A stretch of DNA of 64,000 nt from Penaeus vannamei (GCF_042767895.1 NC_091578.1:31534387-31598386); one strand, 5' to 3'; shown: positions 1-12,194, counted from the first letter of the stretch. Notes: generated by a model not told the origin, from the letters alone. Program-made: numbers and translations.

Positions 1-96
1 ACGAACAGGAGGGAACATTATTAAGGAGAGGCTCTCGAAGTAACAGGTTGTGCTCTTCCTTTGTCGGGGCCATCTGCCCGCCGCGCGCACGCCAGC

Positions 97-870
97 GGGT
101 CAAAGGGGAAAGAGGGGAAGAGGGGAAGAAGAGGAGGGGAAGAGGGGAAGAGGAGGAGGAGAGGAAGAGGGGAAGAAGAGGAAGGAAGAGGGGAAGAAGA
201 GAAGGGAAGAGGGGAAGAAGAGGAAGGGAGGGGAAGAAAAGAAGGGGAAGAGGGGAAGAGGGAAGAGGGGAAGGCGAAGGATGGGGGAATGGAAAAGAAG
301 GGAAGGAAAGGAGGGGAAGAAGAGGAAGGAAGAGGGGAGGAAGGAAATAAGTAGAGGGAAAAGGGGAAGGGGAGGAGGATGGGGAGAATGGAAGAGAAGG
401 GAAGGAAAGGAGGGGAAGAGAGAGAGAGAAGAGGAGAAGAAGAGGAGGGGAAGAGGAGAAGAGGAGGGGAAATGGGGAAGGGGAGGAAAGGAGGGGAAGA
501 GAAGGGGAAGAGGAGAAGAGGGGAAAAGGGGAAGGGAAGGAGGATAGGGGAAAGGAAAAGAGGGAAAGAAGGAAAGCAAGGAGGATTGAGAAGAAGGAAG
601 GGAATAACGGAAAAGGGGAAAAGTAGAGGGGAAAAGAGGAAACAAGTGGAAAGAGATGAGGAAGAAGGGAAGAAGGATGGATTACAAAAGGAGAAACAAC
701 AAGGAGGGGCAGAAGAGGGGAAGAGAAAGATGATAAAGGGGAAAAGAGGGGGAAGAGAAGGATGATAAAAGGATGATAAAGGGGAAAAGAGGGGAAGAGA
801 AAAATGACAAAGGGGAAAAGTGGGGAAGAGAAGGATGATAAAGGGTAAAAGAGGGGAAAGAGAAGAAGAA
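97..870 (+). repeat. Impure purine tract, GGGGAAGA-type minisatellite
   Basis: About 770 bp with almost no pyrimidine on the plus strand, built from variants of GGGGAAGAGGGGAAGAAGAGG. The last 140 bp (from about 729) become more regular, with four copies of a roughly 35-bp unit containing GATGATAAAGGGGAAAAG. The long frames in it (Arg/Gly/Glu or Ser/Pro/Phe) are repeat translations. Confidence 0.9.
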
Positions 871-939
871 TCCACTCTGATCGACACTGCATAATGGGGC
901 TCCGAGTGTTTCCGGTTGAGTGGGAAAACATCAAGTACG

Positions 940-1692
940 TGTTAGCAATTGCAAAGGAAAGCCCTCTCGGTTGCAGAAAGGAGGAATGAACTCGCAACTG
1001 CAAAAAGAGCGAGAAAAAAAACTCTCAATAGCAGGAGAGGAGAAACAAAATTCGCAGTTGTGAAATAAGAGACAAGCGCTCAGTTGCAGAAGAGAAATAA
1101 TTTCGAAGTTGCAAAATAAGAAATAAACAAATTCACAGTTGCGAAATAAAAGACAAACTCTCAGTTGATAAAAAGAAGAAAAAAAGGAAGAAAAAAAATC
1201 GCAGTTGCAAAATAAGAGACAAATTCTCAATTACAAAAGAGAAATAATTTCGAAGTTGCAAAATAAGAAGTAAATTCTCAATTGAAAAAAAAAGCGCAGA
1301 TGTAAAATAAGAGATAAAATCTCAACTGATTTTTTTTTCGCAGTTGCAAAATAAGAGACAAACGCTCAGTTGCAGAAGAGAAATGATTTAGAAATTGCTA
1401 AATAAGAAATAAACTTTCAATTGCAAAAAAGGGGAAAAATCGCAGATGAAAAATAAGAGACAAACTCTCAATTGCAGAAGAGAAATAATTTGCAAATAAG
1501 TTGCAAAATAAGAAATAAACTTTCAATTGGAAAAAAATCGCAGATGTAAAATAAGAGACAAACTCTCAATTGCAGAAGAGGAATAAAAAAAAGAAAAAAT
1601 CGCAGATGTAAAATAACAGACAAACACTCAACTGAAAAAAAAAATCGCAGTTGCAAAATGAGTACCAATCCTGCAATTGCAAAAAAAAAAGA
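940..1692 (+). repeat. AT-rich minisatellite with TTGCAAAATAAGA core
   Basis: Degenerate tandem array. AAATAAGAGACAAA recurs near 1063, 1144, 1209, 1304, 1347, 1451, 1548 and 1612, so the spacing is uneven at about 43-104 bp. A second half-unit, CAGAAGAGAAATAATTTCGA, alternates with it, giving a composite unit near 100 bp. CAATTG palindromes recur at unit joints. Confidence 0.85.
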
Positions 1693-2640
1693 CATAAACC
1701 CATCTGCAATTAAATGCTCAACACAAGTATCATTTCCGGGGACTGGAGTTGGGGGGTAGGGGATCAGGGGGGTGGGGGGGGGGGTCCACGATCAATCATA
1801 ACTGACGGACAAACATTTACAATATTACATAAACGTTTTTTTTTCCTGCTGTTCCCTCTCGTTTTAGAACAAAAACAACAACAACAACAAAAACTTTCCA
1901 CACTCAAAGTAGAAAATTATTAAAATCTAAAAAACTTCAACAATGATAAAAATGTGATCAAACAAACATCATAATGATAATTAAAATAAAGTGAAATAAA
2001 AAAGTCGAAAAAAAGAATAACAAAAGACAAAAGAAAAAAGGGGAAAAATTAAAAAGTATCAAAAATAAAGTTAGTTAAAAAAACGAAAGAAAGAAAGAAT
2101 GATAAACAAAAACGAAAAAAAAGTAAAAAAAAAAAGAAAAAAACAGTAAAAATAATAATAAACACCAATACTAACAATTCCAAAAATCTACATACACATA
2201 TACTAACCTCCCCCCCCACCTGCTCCACCGCTCCCCCCACCCGCTCCACCTGCCCACCGCTCCCCCACCCGTTCCACCCGCCCGCCCACCGCTCCCCCCA
2301 TTCCCCCCGCCCACGTTCCCCAGACGGCAAAGAGTTGAGCAAATATTCAGCACGAGTTTCCCAGCCTAATAAACGCCCATTACGTAGCAAACGAGACTAC
2401 ACGGAGACTCCATCGGCGACGCCCGCACCCCGCCCACACACCCCCCCGCCCGCACCCCGCCCACACCCCGCCCGCCTTTTATTTCATGCTCTTGACAATC
2501 TAAAGCGACTTTGCGTGTTGCTTCTGCCTTGGCGGTGCGGGCGGTGCGGGCAGGTGAGCGGGCGGGCGGGCGGGCAGGTGAGTGAGCGGGCGGGGAGGCA
2601 AGCACGTGTCTCTGTCTGTGGCTTTGGTGGGCTGTTTGTC
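1693..2640. other. Mixed low-complexity spacer
   Basis: No gene seen. It contains a G run (about 1751-1784), a short (CAA)n near 1870-1889, and an A-rich stretch to 2190. A C-rich stretch follows (2205-2330, CCGCTCCCCCCACC variants), then GC-rich sequence with GGGCGGGC repeats near 2550-2600. Confidence 0.8.
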
Positions 2641-2814
2641 TGTCTGTCTTTCTTCCTGTCTTTCTTTCTTGCTTTCTCTCTCACTCCCTTACTCGACTCT
2701 CTCTCGCTCTCTCTTTCTTTCTTTCTCTCTCACTCTTTCTTTCTTTCTCTCTCTCTCACTCACTCGACTCTCTTTCTTTCTCTGTCACTCTCTTTTTCTT
2801 TCTTTCTTTCTCAC

Positions 2815-2884
<70 letters not shown>

Positions 2885-2931
2885 TCTCTCCTCTCTTTAA
2901 CTCTCTCTCTCTCTCTCTCTCTCCTCTCTTT

Positions 2932-2988
<57 letters not shown>

Positions 2989-3030
2989 TCTTTCTTTCTT
3001 TCTCTCTCACTCTCTCTCTCTCTCTGTTGC
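2640..3030 (+). repeat. (CT)n / (CTTT)n microsatellite cluster
   Basis: Pyrimidine-only DNA with pure (CT)n at about 2819-2880 and 2940-2982 and interspersed CTTT units. A 20-odd bp segment ending in TTTAACTCTCTC occurs twice (near 2893 and 2927). Confidence 0.92.
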
Positions 3031-3119
3031 TTGCATCAGTTGGCTCTGTCACTCTCATTTTTATATGCTTTGCCCCTTTCTTTTCTTCAATTACCACTAT
3101 CCTTCCCCCTTTTTTTCCT

Positions 3120-3336
3120 CAAGCACAGATCTGTCTCCCCCCCCCCACATACACACACACTCAAAAGCACCAACATTTCTTCTCCCCCCCAAGCACCACT
3201 TTTTCCCCTCTCCAAGCACTAACCTACCTCACTCTCCTTCAAGCACCGACCTTGTCTTTGATCTCTCCAAGCACGAACCTGCCTCACACCTTCCTCCAAG
3301 CACAGTCGTTTATCTCACGCAAGCATCGACCTATCT
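3120..3336 (+). repeat. Degenerate CAAGCAC-type repeats
   Basis: The CAAGCAC core of the following array appears here at irregular spacing (about 25-40 bp) with C-rich fillers. This looks like the decayed edge of the 3337-3700 array. Confidence 0.7.
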
Positions 3337-3699
3337 ACTTTCCCCCGCAAGCATATATTAGCGAGAGACCTTTTCCCGCAAGCACAAACGAGCGAGAGAC
3401 CTTTCGCCGCAACCACAAATTTTGCGAGAGAGCTTTCGCCGCAAGCACAAAATAGCGAGAGACCTTTCCCCCGCAAGCACAAATTAGCGAGAGACCTTTT
3501 CCCGCAAGCACCGACCTATCTACTTTCCCCCGCAAGCACAAATTAGCGAGAGACCTTTCGCCGCAAGCACAAATTAGCGAGAGACCTTTCCCCCGCAAGC
3601 ACAAATTAGCGACAGACCTTTCGCCGCAAGCACCGACCTATCTACTTCCCCCGCAAGCACAAACGAGCGAGAGACCTTTCGCCGCAAGCACAAAACATA

Positions 3700-3700
<1 letters not shown>
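3337..3700 (+). repeat. 32-bp minisatellite, CGCAAGCACAAATTAGCGAG core
   Basis: About eleven copies of a mostly 32-bp unit made of CAAGCACAAATTAGCGAGAG followed by ACCTTTCCCCCG or ACCTTTCGCCG. Some copies carry an alternative arm, CCGACCTATCTACTTTCC. Starts fall near 3349, 3380, 3441, 3473, 3505, 3533, 3565, 3597, 3629 and 3653. Confidence 0.93.
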
Positions 3701-4327
<627 letters not shown>

Positions 4328-4617
4328 AAGACAAGAGGCGAACGGAAGAGGAAGAGAGGAGATACAAAAAAAAAAACACAGCAAATAAAACAAAACAAAA
4401 AAAGAGAGAGAAGGCAAAAAAAATCGAAAAAAAGAGAGGAAGGAGAAGAGAAAGAAAGAGAAATAAAGAAAAAAAAAGAGGGGAGACGACTGGAAGAACA
4501 AACTGAGGGGAAAAAACCTTACAAACAATTCCCCTCAAAGTGATCGTACAATCTCCCCACAAATACTGTTTACATAAAGGGAACGGCGCCATGGAACGGC
4601 TTTCGTGAACTATTACG

Positions 4618-5056
4618 TGTATTTTTCCTCTCCTTTTTATTCCTCCTTTTTCACGTTTTCGTTATTCTTACTCCTCCTTTTTCACTTCTTTTTTTTACTC
4701 CTCCTTTTCACTTTTTCGCTATTTTTACTCCTCCTTTTCACCTTTTCGTTATTTTTACTCCTCCTTTTTCACGTTTTCCTTTTTTTTAATCCTCCTTTTT
4801 CTCTTCTTCTTCTTTTTACTCCTCCTTTTTCACGTTTTCGTTATTCTTACTCCTCCTTTTTCACTTCTTTTTTTTACTCCTCCTTTTCACTTTTTCGCTA
4901 TTTTTACTCCTCCTTTTCACCTATTCGTTATTTTTACTCCTCCTTTTCACTTTTTCTTTTTTTTACTCCTTTTTCTCTTCTTCTTTTTACTCTTTTTTTT
5001 CACTTTTTCTCTTCTTCTTTCTTACTTCTTTTTCGCTATTTCCTTTTTTTTTACTT
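4618..5056 (+). repeat. 30-bp pyrimidine minisatellite, ACTCCTCCTTTTCAC core
   Basis: Units alternate ACTCCTCCTTTTCAC with CTTTTTCGCTATTTTT-like halves, about 30 bp in total. A segment of about 115 bp is duplicated: 4641-4755 matches 4820-4934 (offset 179) with few differences. Confidence 0.9.
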
Positions 5057-5177
5057 AATAATAAAAAAAGGTGGAGCCAGGAAGCCTCTGCGTCCGGGAT
5101 GATGGAAAGGACTCGGATTTCATTTCTTGTTTGAGGGGAAGTGAGGGGAAATGTGTGCCATTACACGTGTTTCTGGA

Positions 5178-5485
5178 TTGGGGGAGGGAGGGAGGGAGGA
5201 AGGGAGGGAGGGAGGGCAGGGAGGGAGCGGGAAGGGGAGGGAGGGTAGGAAGGGGTAGGTGAAGGAGGTAGGTGAAGGGGTGGGTGAAGGGGAGGGAGGG
5301 GAGGGAGGAGGGAGGGAGGGAGGGATTGAGGAAGGAAGGAAGGGAGGGAGGGAGGGTGGAAGGGAGGAGGGAGGTGGAAGGGAGGGTGGAAGAGATGGGT
5401 GAAGGGTAGGGAGAGAGGGAGGGAGGGAGGGTGGAAGGGATGGGTGAAGGGGAGGGAGGGAGGAAGGGAAGAAGGGAGTACAAGG
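5178..5485 (+). repeat. (GGGA)n-type purine tract
   Basis: GGGA and GGAA tetranucleotides with interspersed GGTAGGTGAAGG units. Confidence 0.9.
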
Positions 5486-5521
5486 AAAAATAGAAAGGGA
5501 ATGAATGCCCGTGAATGAGAG

Positions 5522-5720
<199 letters not shown>

Positions 5721-5924
5721 ATTAGTGAGTGAATAAGCGAGTTAAAGAGAGAGGAAGAGAGAAAGAGTGAGAGAGTGACGGAGTGAGACAGAAAACAGAG
5801 ACCGACCGCAAAGGACCAACAAGGACCGCCTGGCACGGAAACCCCCTCCTTGGCGACCAGGTCCACCACGGCGGCGTCCTTAGAAGGGTCACCCAGCGGC
5901 TCGGAAGACACCGAAAGGAAGAAT

Positions 5925-6470
5925 GGAGAGGGTGAGGGGAGAGTGAGGGGAGGGTGAGGGGAGGGGAGGGTGAGGGAGGGGAGAGTGAGGGGAGAGTGAG
6001 GGGAGGGGAGAGTGAGGGGAGGGGAGGGTGAGGGAGGGGAGAGTGAGGGGAGGGGAGGGTGAGGAGGGGAGGGAAGGGGAGAGGAGAGTGAGGGAGGGGA
6101 GAGTGAGGGGAGGGAGGGTGAGGGGAGGGAGAGGGGAGGGAGGGGTGGGAGGGGAGGGGAGGGTGAGGGGAAGGAGGGGAGAGTGAGGGGAGGGGAGAAT
6201 GAGGGGAGAGTGAGGGAGAGGAATGGGGAGGGAGAATGGGCAGGGCTGAGAGGGAGACAGAGGAGGGAGATGGGGTAGGGAGGGGAGAGTGAGGGGAAGA
6301 GGGAAGGAAGGGGAGAAAGGGTAAGGATGAGAGGGACACAGAGGAGGGGGATGGGATAGGGAGGGAGGGTGAGAAGAGGGGAAGAGGGAGGGGAGTGTGA
6401 GTAGAGGGGAAGCGGAAGGGGAGAGTGAGGAGAGGGGAAGAGAGAGGGGAGAATCGGAGGGGCTAGGAAG
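5925..6470 (+). repeat. G/A minisatellite, GGGGAGAGTGAGG units
   Basis: Repeating blocks of about 13-25 bp built from GGGGAGAGTGA and GGGGAGGGTGA. A looser version containing GACACAGAGGAGGGGGATGG occurs twice (near 6255 and 6333). Confidence 0.88.
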
Positions 6471-6833
6471 AATAGTACCCTGAGTGAGGCAGAGGATAGG
6501 GCAGGGAGAAGGAGGGTGTATTTAGAGATGGAGCAGAGAGGGGGAGGTTAAGGTAGGAATCGAGGTAGGAACTGGGATAAGAGATGGGGTGGAGAGGGGG
6601 GTAAGGAGGGGGTTGGGAGAGGTTAGGGAGGGGGTTGAGAGGGGGGTTAGGGGTTAGGGGTGGGGAATGGGGGTTGAGAAGAAGGTAGAGGATAGGCGTA
6701 GAAGATAGGAGGGGGGGGGGGGTTGAGAAGGGGGCGGGGAGAAGGGAAGGGAGACTCCGCCCTCCCTTTCCGGTGGCACTGACGAGGAGATCCAACCAAT
6801 TAACCTTCCTGGGGCCTCCTCCTTAGGACTGTT
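6470..6833. other. G-rich spacer
   Basis: Degenerate GGGTTAGG and GGGGTTGAG sequence followed by about 90 bp of non-repetitive DNA. No gene seen. Confidence 0.7.
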
Positions 6834-6884
6834 TAGGAGGAGGAGGAGGAGGAGGAGGAGGAGGAGGAGGAGGAGGAGGAGGAA
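6834..6884 (+). repeat. (AGG)n microsatellite
   Basis: About 17 uninterrupted AGG units. Confidence 0.95.
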
Positions 6885-6939
6885 GCGCAGCCAATCCACC
6901 CAATCTCAAAGGTCCTGGACGGATTGTGATTAGTGTGGC

Positions 6940-7480
6940 TGGTAGGGGGAGGGGGTAAGGGGGGGGACGGCGGGAGGTCAGCAAAGGGGGAGGTTAGGAG
7001 GTAGGGGGAGGTATGGGGTGGGGGGACGGCGAGAGGTCAGCAAAGGGGGAGGTTAGGAGGTAGGGGGAGGTAAGGGGGGCAGCGAGAGGTCAGCAAGGAG
7101 GGAGGTTAGGAGGTAGGGGGAGGTAAGGGTGGGGGGGCAGCGAAAGGTTAGCAAAGGGGGAGGTTAGGAGGTAGGGGGAGGTAAGGGGGGCAGCGAGAGG
7201 TCAGCAAGGAGGGAGGTTAGGAGGTAGGGGGAGGTAAGGGGGGGGGCAGCGAGAGGTCAGCAAAGGAGGAGGTTAGGAGGAAGGGGGAGGTAAGGGGGAG
7301 GCAGCGAGAGGTCAGCAAAGAGGGAGGTAAGGGGGGGCAGCGAGAGGAGAGCAAAGAGGGAGGTTAGGAGGAAGGGGGAGGTATTGGGGGGGCAGCATGA
7401 GGTCAGAAGGAAGGAGTTAGGAAGGGGGGAGGGGGCAGCAAGAGGTCAGCAAGGGGGGTAGGGGGAGGGGCGGCGAGAGG
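6940..7480 (+). repeat. G-rich minisatellite, GAGAGGTCAGCAAAGG core, 52-60 bp unit
   Basis: About ten copies. GGTCAGCAA or close variants start near 6976, 7035, 7087, 7145, 7199, 7253 and 7307, with truncated copies to 7477. The rest of each unit is GGAGGTTAGGAGGTAGGGGG followed by a variable G run. The G strand has many closely spaced G triplets and could form quadruplexes. Confidence 0.93.
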
Positions 7481-7691
7481 TCATCAGGGTCCCTTCGTCC
7501 CCGCCCATCCACGCCCACGATTACACGCCCGCAAATTCACCCAAGGAGATATTCCTCGTATTGCCTACGCTATCATTTTCTTATATATTCTATTTTTAAA
7601 ATATCTCTTCATATATTACAAATCTGTCTCTCTACAACGTCAATAATATAGCTGAAGCCTCGGAAATAACAATAACAACGTCGTCAACAGC

Positions 7692-7722
<31 letters not shown>

Positions 7723-7910
7723 GCAACAAAAACAAACAAATAAAAAAATCTTCCACTTCCCCCAAACATAAAAAAGTAACAAAAAAATGGTTAGACAAAC
7801 AAACACACAAATCCATCTCCATCTTGACCCGACATCAACAACCGGCCGAACAAATTCCTTCCTTTGACCTCTGTTGACATATCATTCACATAACTCGCCA
7901 TATATACTAT
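7481..7910. other. Non-repetitive AT-rich spacer with (AAC)n
   Basis: Mostly unique sequence with an (AAC)n microsatellite at about 7690-7725. No gene seen. Confidence 0.75.
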
Positions 7911-8245
7911 ACAACCCCCCCCCCTGACCCCGCTTTCTTATCTCCCTCTCCCCCATCCCTTTCTACTGCCTTCCCCACCCCCTTTCTATCCCCCCTCTCC
8001 CCTACCTCATCTTATCTTCTCCCTCCCTCCATCCCTTCTTATCTCCCCTCACCCACCCCCTTTCCATCTCCCCCTCTCCCCTACCCTTCCTATCTCCCCT
8101 CTCCCCCTACCCCTCCTTATCTCCCCTCTCCCCCTACCCCCTTCTAATCTCCTGTCTCCCCCTACCCCTTCTTATCTCCTCCCTCCCCACCCCTTTCTAT
8201 CCCCCCTCTGCCCCTACCCCTTCTTATCTTCCCTCCCTCCCCCTT
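7911..8245 (+). repeat. C-rich minisatellite, CTTATCTCCCCTCTCCCCC units
   Basis: About ten degenerate copies of a roughly 30-bp unit in which TATCTCCCCTC and CCCCTACCCC alternate. Confidence 0.85.
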
Positions 8246-8265
8246 GTTGTAAGAAGGGCTAAAAG

Positions 8266-8585
8266 ACCCCCCCCCCCCCCGATTACAGGTTCTTACAAGC
8301 TGGTTGTGTACATAGGATACAAGTTATCCATTTATTAAGCCTACGGAAATACACACAAAAAAATGGGGGGGGGGGAGGGGAGGGTAGTATGAATAGCGTG
8401 GAGGGAAGGAAGGGAGGGGAAGGGAAGGGAGGAGAAAGAAGATACGGGTAGGAAAGGAGGGGAGGGAGGAGAAGGGGGGAAGGGAAGGGGAGGGGAGGGA
8501 AGGGAGGGAAAGGGGAGGGGAGAGGAGGGAAGGGAAGGGAAAGGGAAAAGGGTGGGAGGGGGAAAAGGGAAAGGAGAAAGGAGGT
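8266..8585 (+). repeat. Poly-C run, then impure G/A tract
   Basis: A C homopolymer of about 13 nt at 8270, about 100 bp of unique sequence, then GGGGAGGGAAGG-type purine DNA from 8366. Confidence 0.8.
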
Positions 8586-8879
8586 GTATAAAGGAAGTTG
8601 AAAGAAAAGAAAAGATTAAAAAAAGAGCAGATAGTAAGACCAACAGAACCCCCCCCCAAAAAAAAAAAAAAAAAAAAAAGCAAAAGAAAACATAGAAAAG
8701 AGGAAGATAAAAAAAAGAAAAAAAACTCAACCATTTCCTATTGGATTGCGAACTTGGATGCTGTCAGGGGAAAAAATTATCGCATGTGACAAACCCACAT
8801 TTCGTATCTGCTGACGATGATGCTCTTTCAATAGGCTGACGCTGGTTTTATCAAATTGTCGTTGCGAGATAAAGGACGG
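8586..8879. other. A-rich and unique spacer
   Basis: Contains poly-A at about 8659-8679, then about 130 bp of non-repetitive sequence (8740-8870). No gene seen. Confidence 0.75.
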
Positions 8880-9240
8880 CGAAGGGTAAAGGGAGGGAGA
8901 GAGAAAGAGAAAGAGAGAGAGGGGGAGGAAGAGGGACTGGGAGAAGGATAAAGGGGAGAGAGAAAGAGAGAAAGGGAGGAAGATGGAGTGGGAGAAGGGT
9001 AAAGGGAGAGAGAGAGAAAGAGAGGGAGGGAGAGAGAAAGGGGAGGAAGAGGGGATGGGAGAAGGTTAAAGGGAGGGAGGAGAAAAGGGAAGAAGAGGGA
9101 GTGGGAGAAGGATAAAGGGAGGGAGAGGGATTGGGGAGAATGACAAAGAGAAGGAGAGGTAAAGAAGGATAAAGGGAGGAAGAGGGAGAGAAGGATAAAG
9201 GGGGGAAGAGGGAAAGTGAGAGGAAGATTGAAAAACAAAG
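8880..9240 (+). repeat. Purine minisatellite, GAGAAGGATAAAGGGAG core
   Basis: Six or so copies of AAGG(A/G)TAAAGGG(G/A)GAGAG separated by 30-65 bp of GA-rich filler. Confidence 0.85.
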
Positions 9241-9616
9241 AAAGAACAAGAGAGAAAGCGCGCGCGCGCGCGCGAGAAAGAGAGAGAAAGAGGGGGGAAA
9301 GAGAGACTTAACAAGATAAAAAAAAGCAGGATTGAAAATATTTACCCAGAGAATCGTCAAGGAAATGTAAACGAGTCCGAGAAACAGAAAAAAATAAATA
9401 AAAAAGTAAAGAAGAGAAGAAAGGAAGAAGAGAAAGTGACAAGAAAAAAGAGCAATCAGCTAACAAAAACCCCAAGACGTCTTTGAGATAAGCTGCAGAC
9501 GACACCGACAGCATCCGGCGAAAGAATGAATGAAAGAAAGAAAGAGAGATGGGAGGAGGTGACAAGAAGTAAGATGAATCTATAAGAATATGGAAAAGAG
9601 GATTCTAAATAGGAAA
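9241..9616. other. Mixed spacer with short (CG)n
   Basis: (CG)7 at about 9259-9273 inside GA-rich sequence, then A-rich, mostly non-repetitive DNA. No gene seen. Confidence 0.75.
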
Positions 9617-9800
9617 GAATGAGGAGGAGGAGGAGGAAAAGGTAGAAGAAGAAGAAGAAGATGAAGAAGGGGAGAAGAAGAAGAAGAAGAGAGGGAGAAG
9701 AAGAGGGAGAAGGGGAAGAGAAGAAGAAGAAGAAGAAGAAGAAGAAGAAGATGGGGGGAGAAGGAGAAGAAGAAGAAGAGGAAGAAGATGGAGGGAGAAG
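9617..9800 (+). repeat. (GGA)n / (GAA)n trinucleotide tract
   Basis: AGG units grade into AAG units with GGGAG interruptions. Confidence 0.9.
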
Positions 9801-10320
9801 AAAAGTCAACAAAAGAAGAAGATAATGAGGGGAAAGAAGAAGAATCAAGAAAACGAAAAACAAAAATTACGCTAAATAAATATAACCACAATCAGGAAGC
9901 GGAGACCGAGGGGAAAGAGGGGAGAGGGGGGGGGAGGGGGGGAGGTAGGCGCTCCGGCCCTTGCCCCCTGGGGGCGCCCCTCCCCTCGCCATTACGCCAT
10001 TACTACGTCATCATTGTGTTTACCTTCGCCATGGACGCGTAAGTGAGAGGATGGGTGGGTGGGTGGGGGAGGGGTGGGTAAGAAAAGAGGAGAGGGGGAG
10101 AGGGAGGTGGGAGGGAGATGGGGAAAGAGGGGGAAGGAGAAGGGAGGGAGAGGAGGGGTGAAAGAGATGGGGAGAGGGAGTGGGGAAGAGAGAGGGAAGG
10201 AGGGGGAGAAAGAGACAGGGAGAGGGAGAGGGAGAAGGAGAGTGAGAAGGGAGGAAAAGGGGAGAGGGAGGAAAGTGAGGACCGAGTTAGGAAGAAGAGA
10301 GAGAGAGAGAGAAAAGAAAA
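9801..10320. repeat. Short unique island, then impure G/A tract
   Basis: 9840-10040 is mostly unique, with a GC-rich patch at 9945-9990. From 10050 the sequence is GGGAGAGGGAG-type purine repeat. Confidence 0.75.
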
Positions 10321-10714
10321 CGGGAGAAGAAAGAACCGAAGCACAGGTAAGGACAAAGAAAGGCAAACAAACAGACACAATCATAAACAAGTAAACAAAC
10401 AGACCGAGAAAAAAACCCCCAAAAAACTCCCATAAACCTCCCCCCCCAAAAAACGAGCAAGAAAGAGAAAACGCGAGAGAGAGAGAAAACCAAAAGAGAA
10501 AAGAAAAAAATAGGGGGGAAGGGGGGGAAGCTAAGAGCCAAGGGGCCAAGGAGTGCCACAGACGTCGGCACCTCCGCCTCCAGATACGACTCCTGCTGAA
10601 GGGTTCATGGCACCGACGCCCAACCGGGAGAGATACTAATATTTTCTTTGTATATATATGCGGCTTAGCTTCGAATCCGTCGCGGGTGAAAGAAAAATGG
10701 TCAAGGATGTTCCC
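10321..10714. other. A-rich and unique spacer
   Basis: Includes a stretch of unique sequence (10520-10710) with a TATATATA patch. No gene or convincing tRNA fold seen. Confidence 0.7.
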
Positions 10715-11430
10715 CGGGGACGAATAGGGGAGATGGGAGGGAGGGAGTGAAGAGGAAGAGGGAGAGATTGGAGATGGGGAGGAGTGAAGAGGAAGAGGGA
10801 GAGATGGGAGGGAGGGAGTGAAGAGGAAGAGGGAGAGATGGGAGATGGGAGGGAGTGAAGAGGAAGAGGGAAAGACTGGGAGATGGGAGGGAGTGAAGAG
10901 GAAGAGGGGAAGAGGGGGAGGAGTGAGGAAGAAGTGGTGGGGAGAGAGAGGGGAGGAATGGGAGAAGGAAGAGACGGGGAGGAATAGGGAAGGAAGAGGT
11001 GGGGGGAATAGGGAGGAAGAAGAGAGGAAGAGGGAGAGGAGTGAGGAAGAGGTGGGGAGGGAGGGAGGGAGGAAGAGTGGGAGGGAAGAAGTGGGGGTTG
11101 TGAAGAATGAGGAAGAAACGAAGAAGGAATAGGAAGGAATGAGGAGGAAGAATAAGAAATGGGGGATGGGAGAAAGCTGTAGCGAGAAGTGAGGAAGAGA
11201 CGAAGAGAAATGGAGAGGAAGAGGTGAAGGAATGGGGAGGTAGAAGCGGGAAGACTTAAGAAATGGGGCATGAAGAGACGCCGAGGAATGAGGACTGAAG
11301 AAGAAACGGCGAGGATTGAGGAATCGAAAAGGAGGAACGATGAAGAACGAAGAGAGGGGAATAGGGGAGAAATAAGAACAAAGGAGGAATAAGAGGAATG
11401 AGAGAGCACTTTCTCCTCTTAATGCCAAGT
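10715..11430 (+). repeat. Purine minisatellite, GGGAGTGAAGAGGAAGAGGG core
   Basis: At least six regular copies (about 31-34 bp) to 10910, then progressively degenerate GAGGAAGA/GAATGAGGAAGA units to about 11400. The frames on both strands are Ser/Pro/Leu or Arg/Glu repeat translations. Confidence 0.88.
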
Positions 11431-11519
11431 GACGGAATCGCAAATATTTAACGTTTAATCGACGCAGCAGACTCCATGTCCATAAAAAGAATCACTAAAA
11501 CGGTTTTAATTCCGCAACC

Positions 11520-12100
11520 TGTAATAAATTAGCCATTTTACCTCTACAAACTACCTGTTTTACCGCTACGCACCGCTACAAACTAGCTATTTAACCACTA
11601 CCACCTCTATATACTTGTTACTTTTTTACCGCGAACACCCATAAAAGATCACTACATTTAAACTCGATACCGCTGCTATAAACTTATCACTTTACAGTTA
11701 CCACCGCTACGAAAAAATAATAGCTACTTTCTGCTATCTCCGCTAGAAAATAGCTACTTTCATTTATGCCTGCGAGAGAATAACTCCTTTCCGCTATCTT
11801 CGCTAAAAAAAATAGCTACTTTCCACTATGCCCGGAAGTTAATAGCAACTTTCCGCTATCAATACTGGAAAATAGCTACTTTAATTTATAACTGCTAGAG
11901 AATAACTACTTTCCGCTATCTTCGCTAAAAAAATAGCTACTTTCCACTATGCCCGGAAGATAATAGCAACTTTCCGCTATCAATACTGGAAAATAGCTAC
12001 TTTTCGCTATCAACGCTAGAAAATAGCAACTTTCCACTATACCCGCTAGAAAATAGCAACTTTTCGCTATACCCGCTAGAAAATAGCTATCTTCGCTACA
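11520..12100 (+). repeat. 30-bp minisatellite with 121-bp higher-order unit
   Basis: Units of about 30 bp combine AAAATAGCTACTTTC (or AGCAACTTTC) with CGCTATCTTCGCTA, CACTATGCCCGGAAG or CGCTATCAATACTGG. From about 11758 to 12000 a block of four different units repeats almost exactly at an offset of 121 bp: ACTATGCCCGGAAG occurs near 11824 and 11945. Degenerate CTACCGCTAC-type copies extend back to about 11520. Confidence 0.93.
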
Positions 12101-12194
12101 TCTCCCTCCGTTGCAAGGGTGACCCAGAAAACCAGTAACCCATTATCCAGATCGGGATAATGAATCCATTTAAGACAATCACATTACCCTCTTT

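Noticed and set aside
6645..6661. Telomere-like GGGTTAGGGGTTAGGGG
   Set aside because: Only two units inside degenerate G-rich repeat DNA. The arthropod telomere motif is TTAGG, and there is no extended array.
10668..10690. tRNA B-box-like TTCGAATCC
   Set aside because: No 5-bp T-stem can be paired around it and no A-box or acceptor stem is visible on either strand.
9992..11443. A 483-codon Ser/Pro/Phe-rich frame on the minus strand
   Set aside because: Translation of G/A-rich repeats; no sequence complexity beyond the repeat units.
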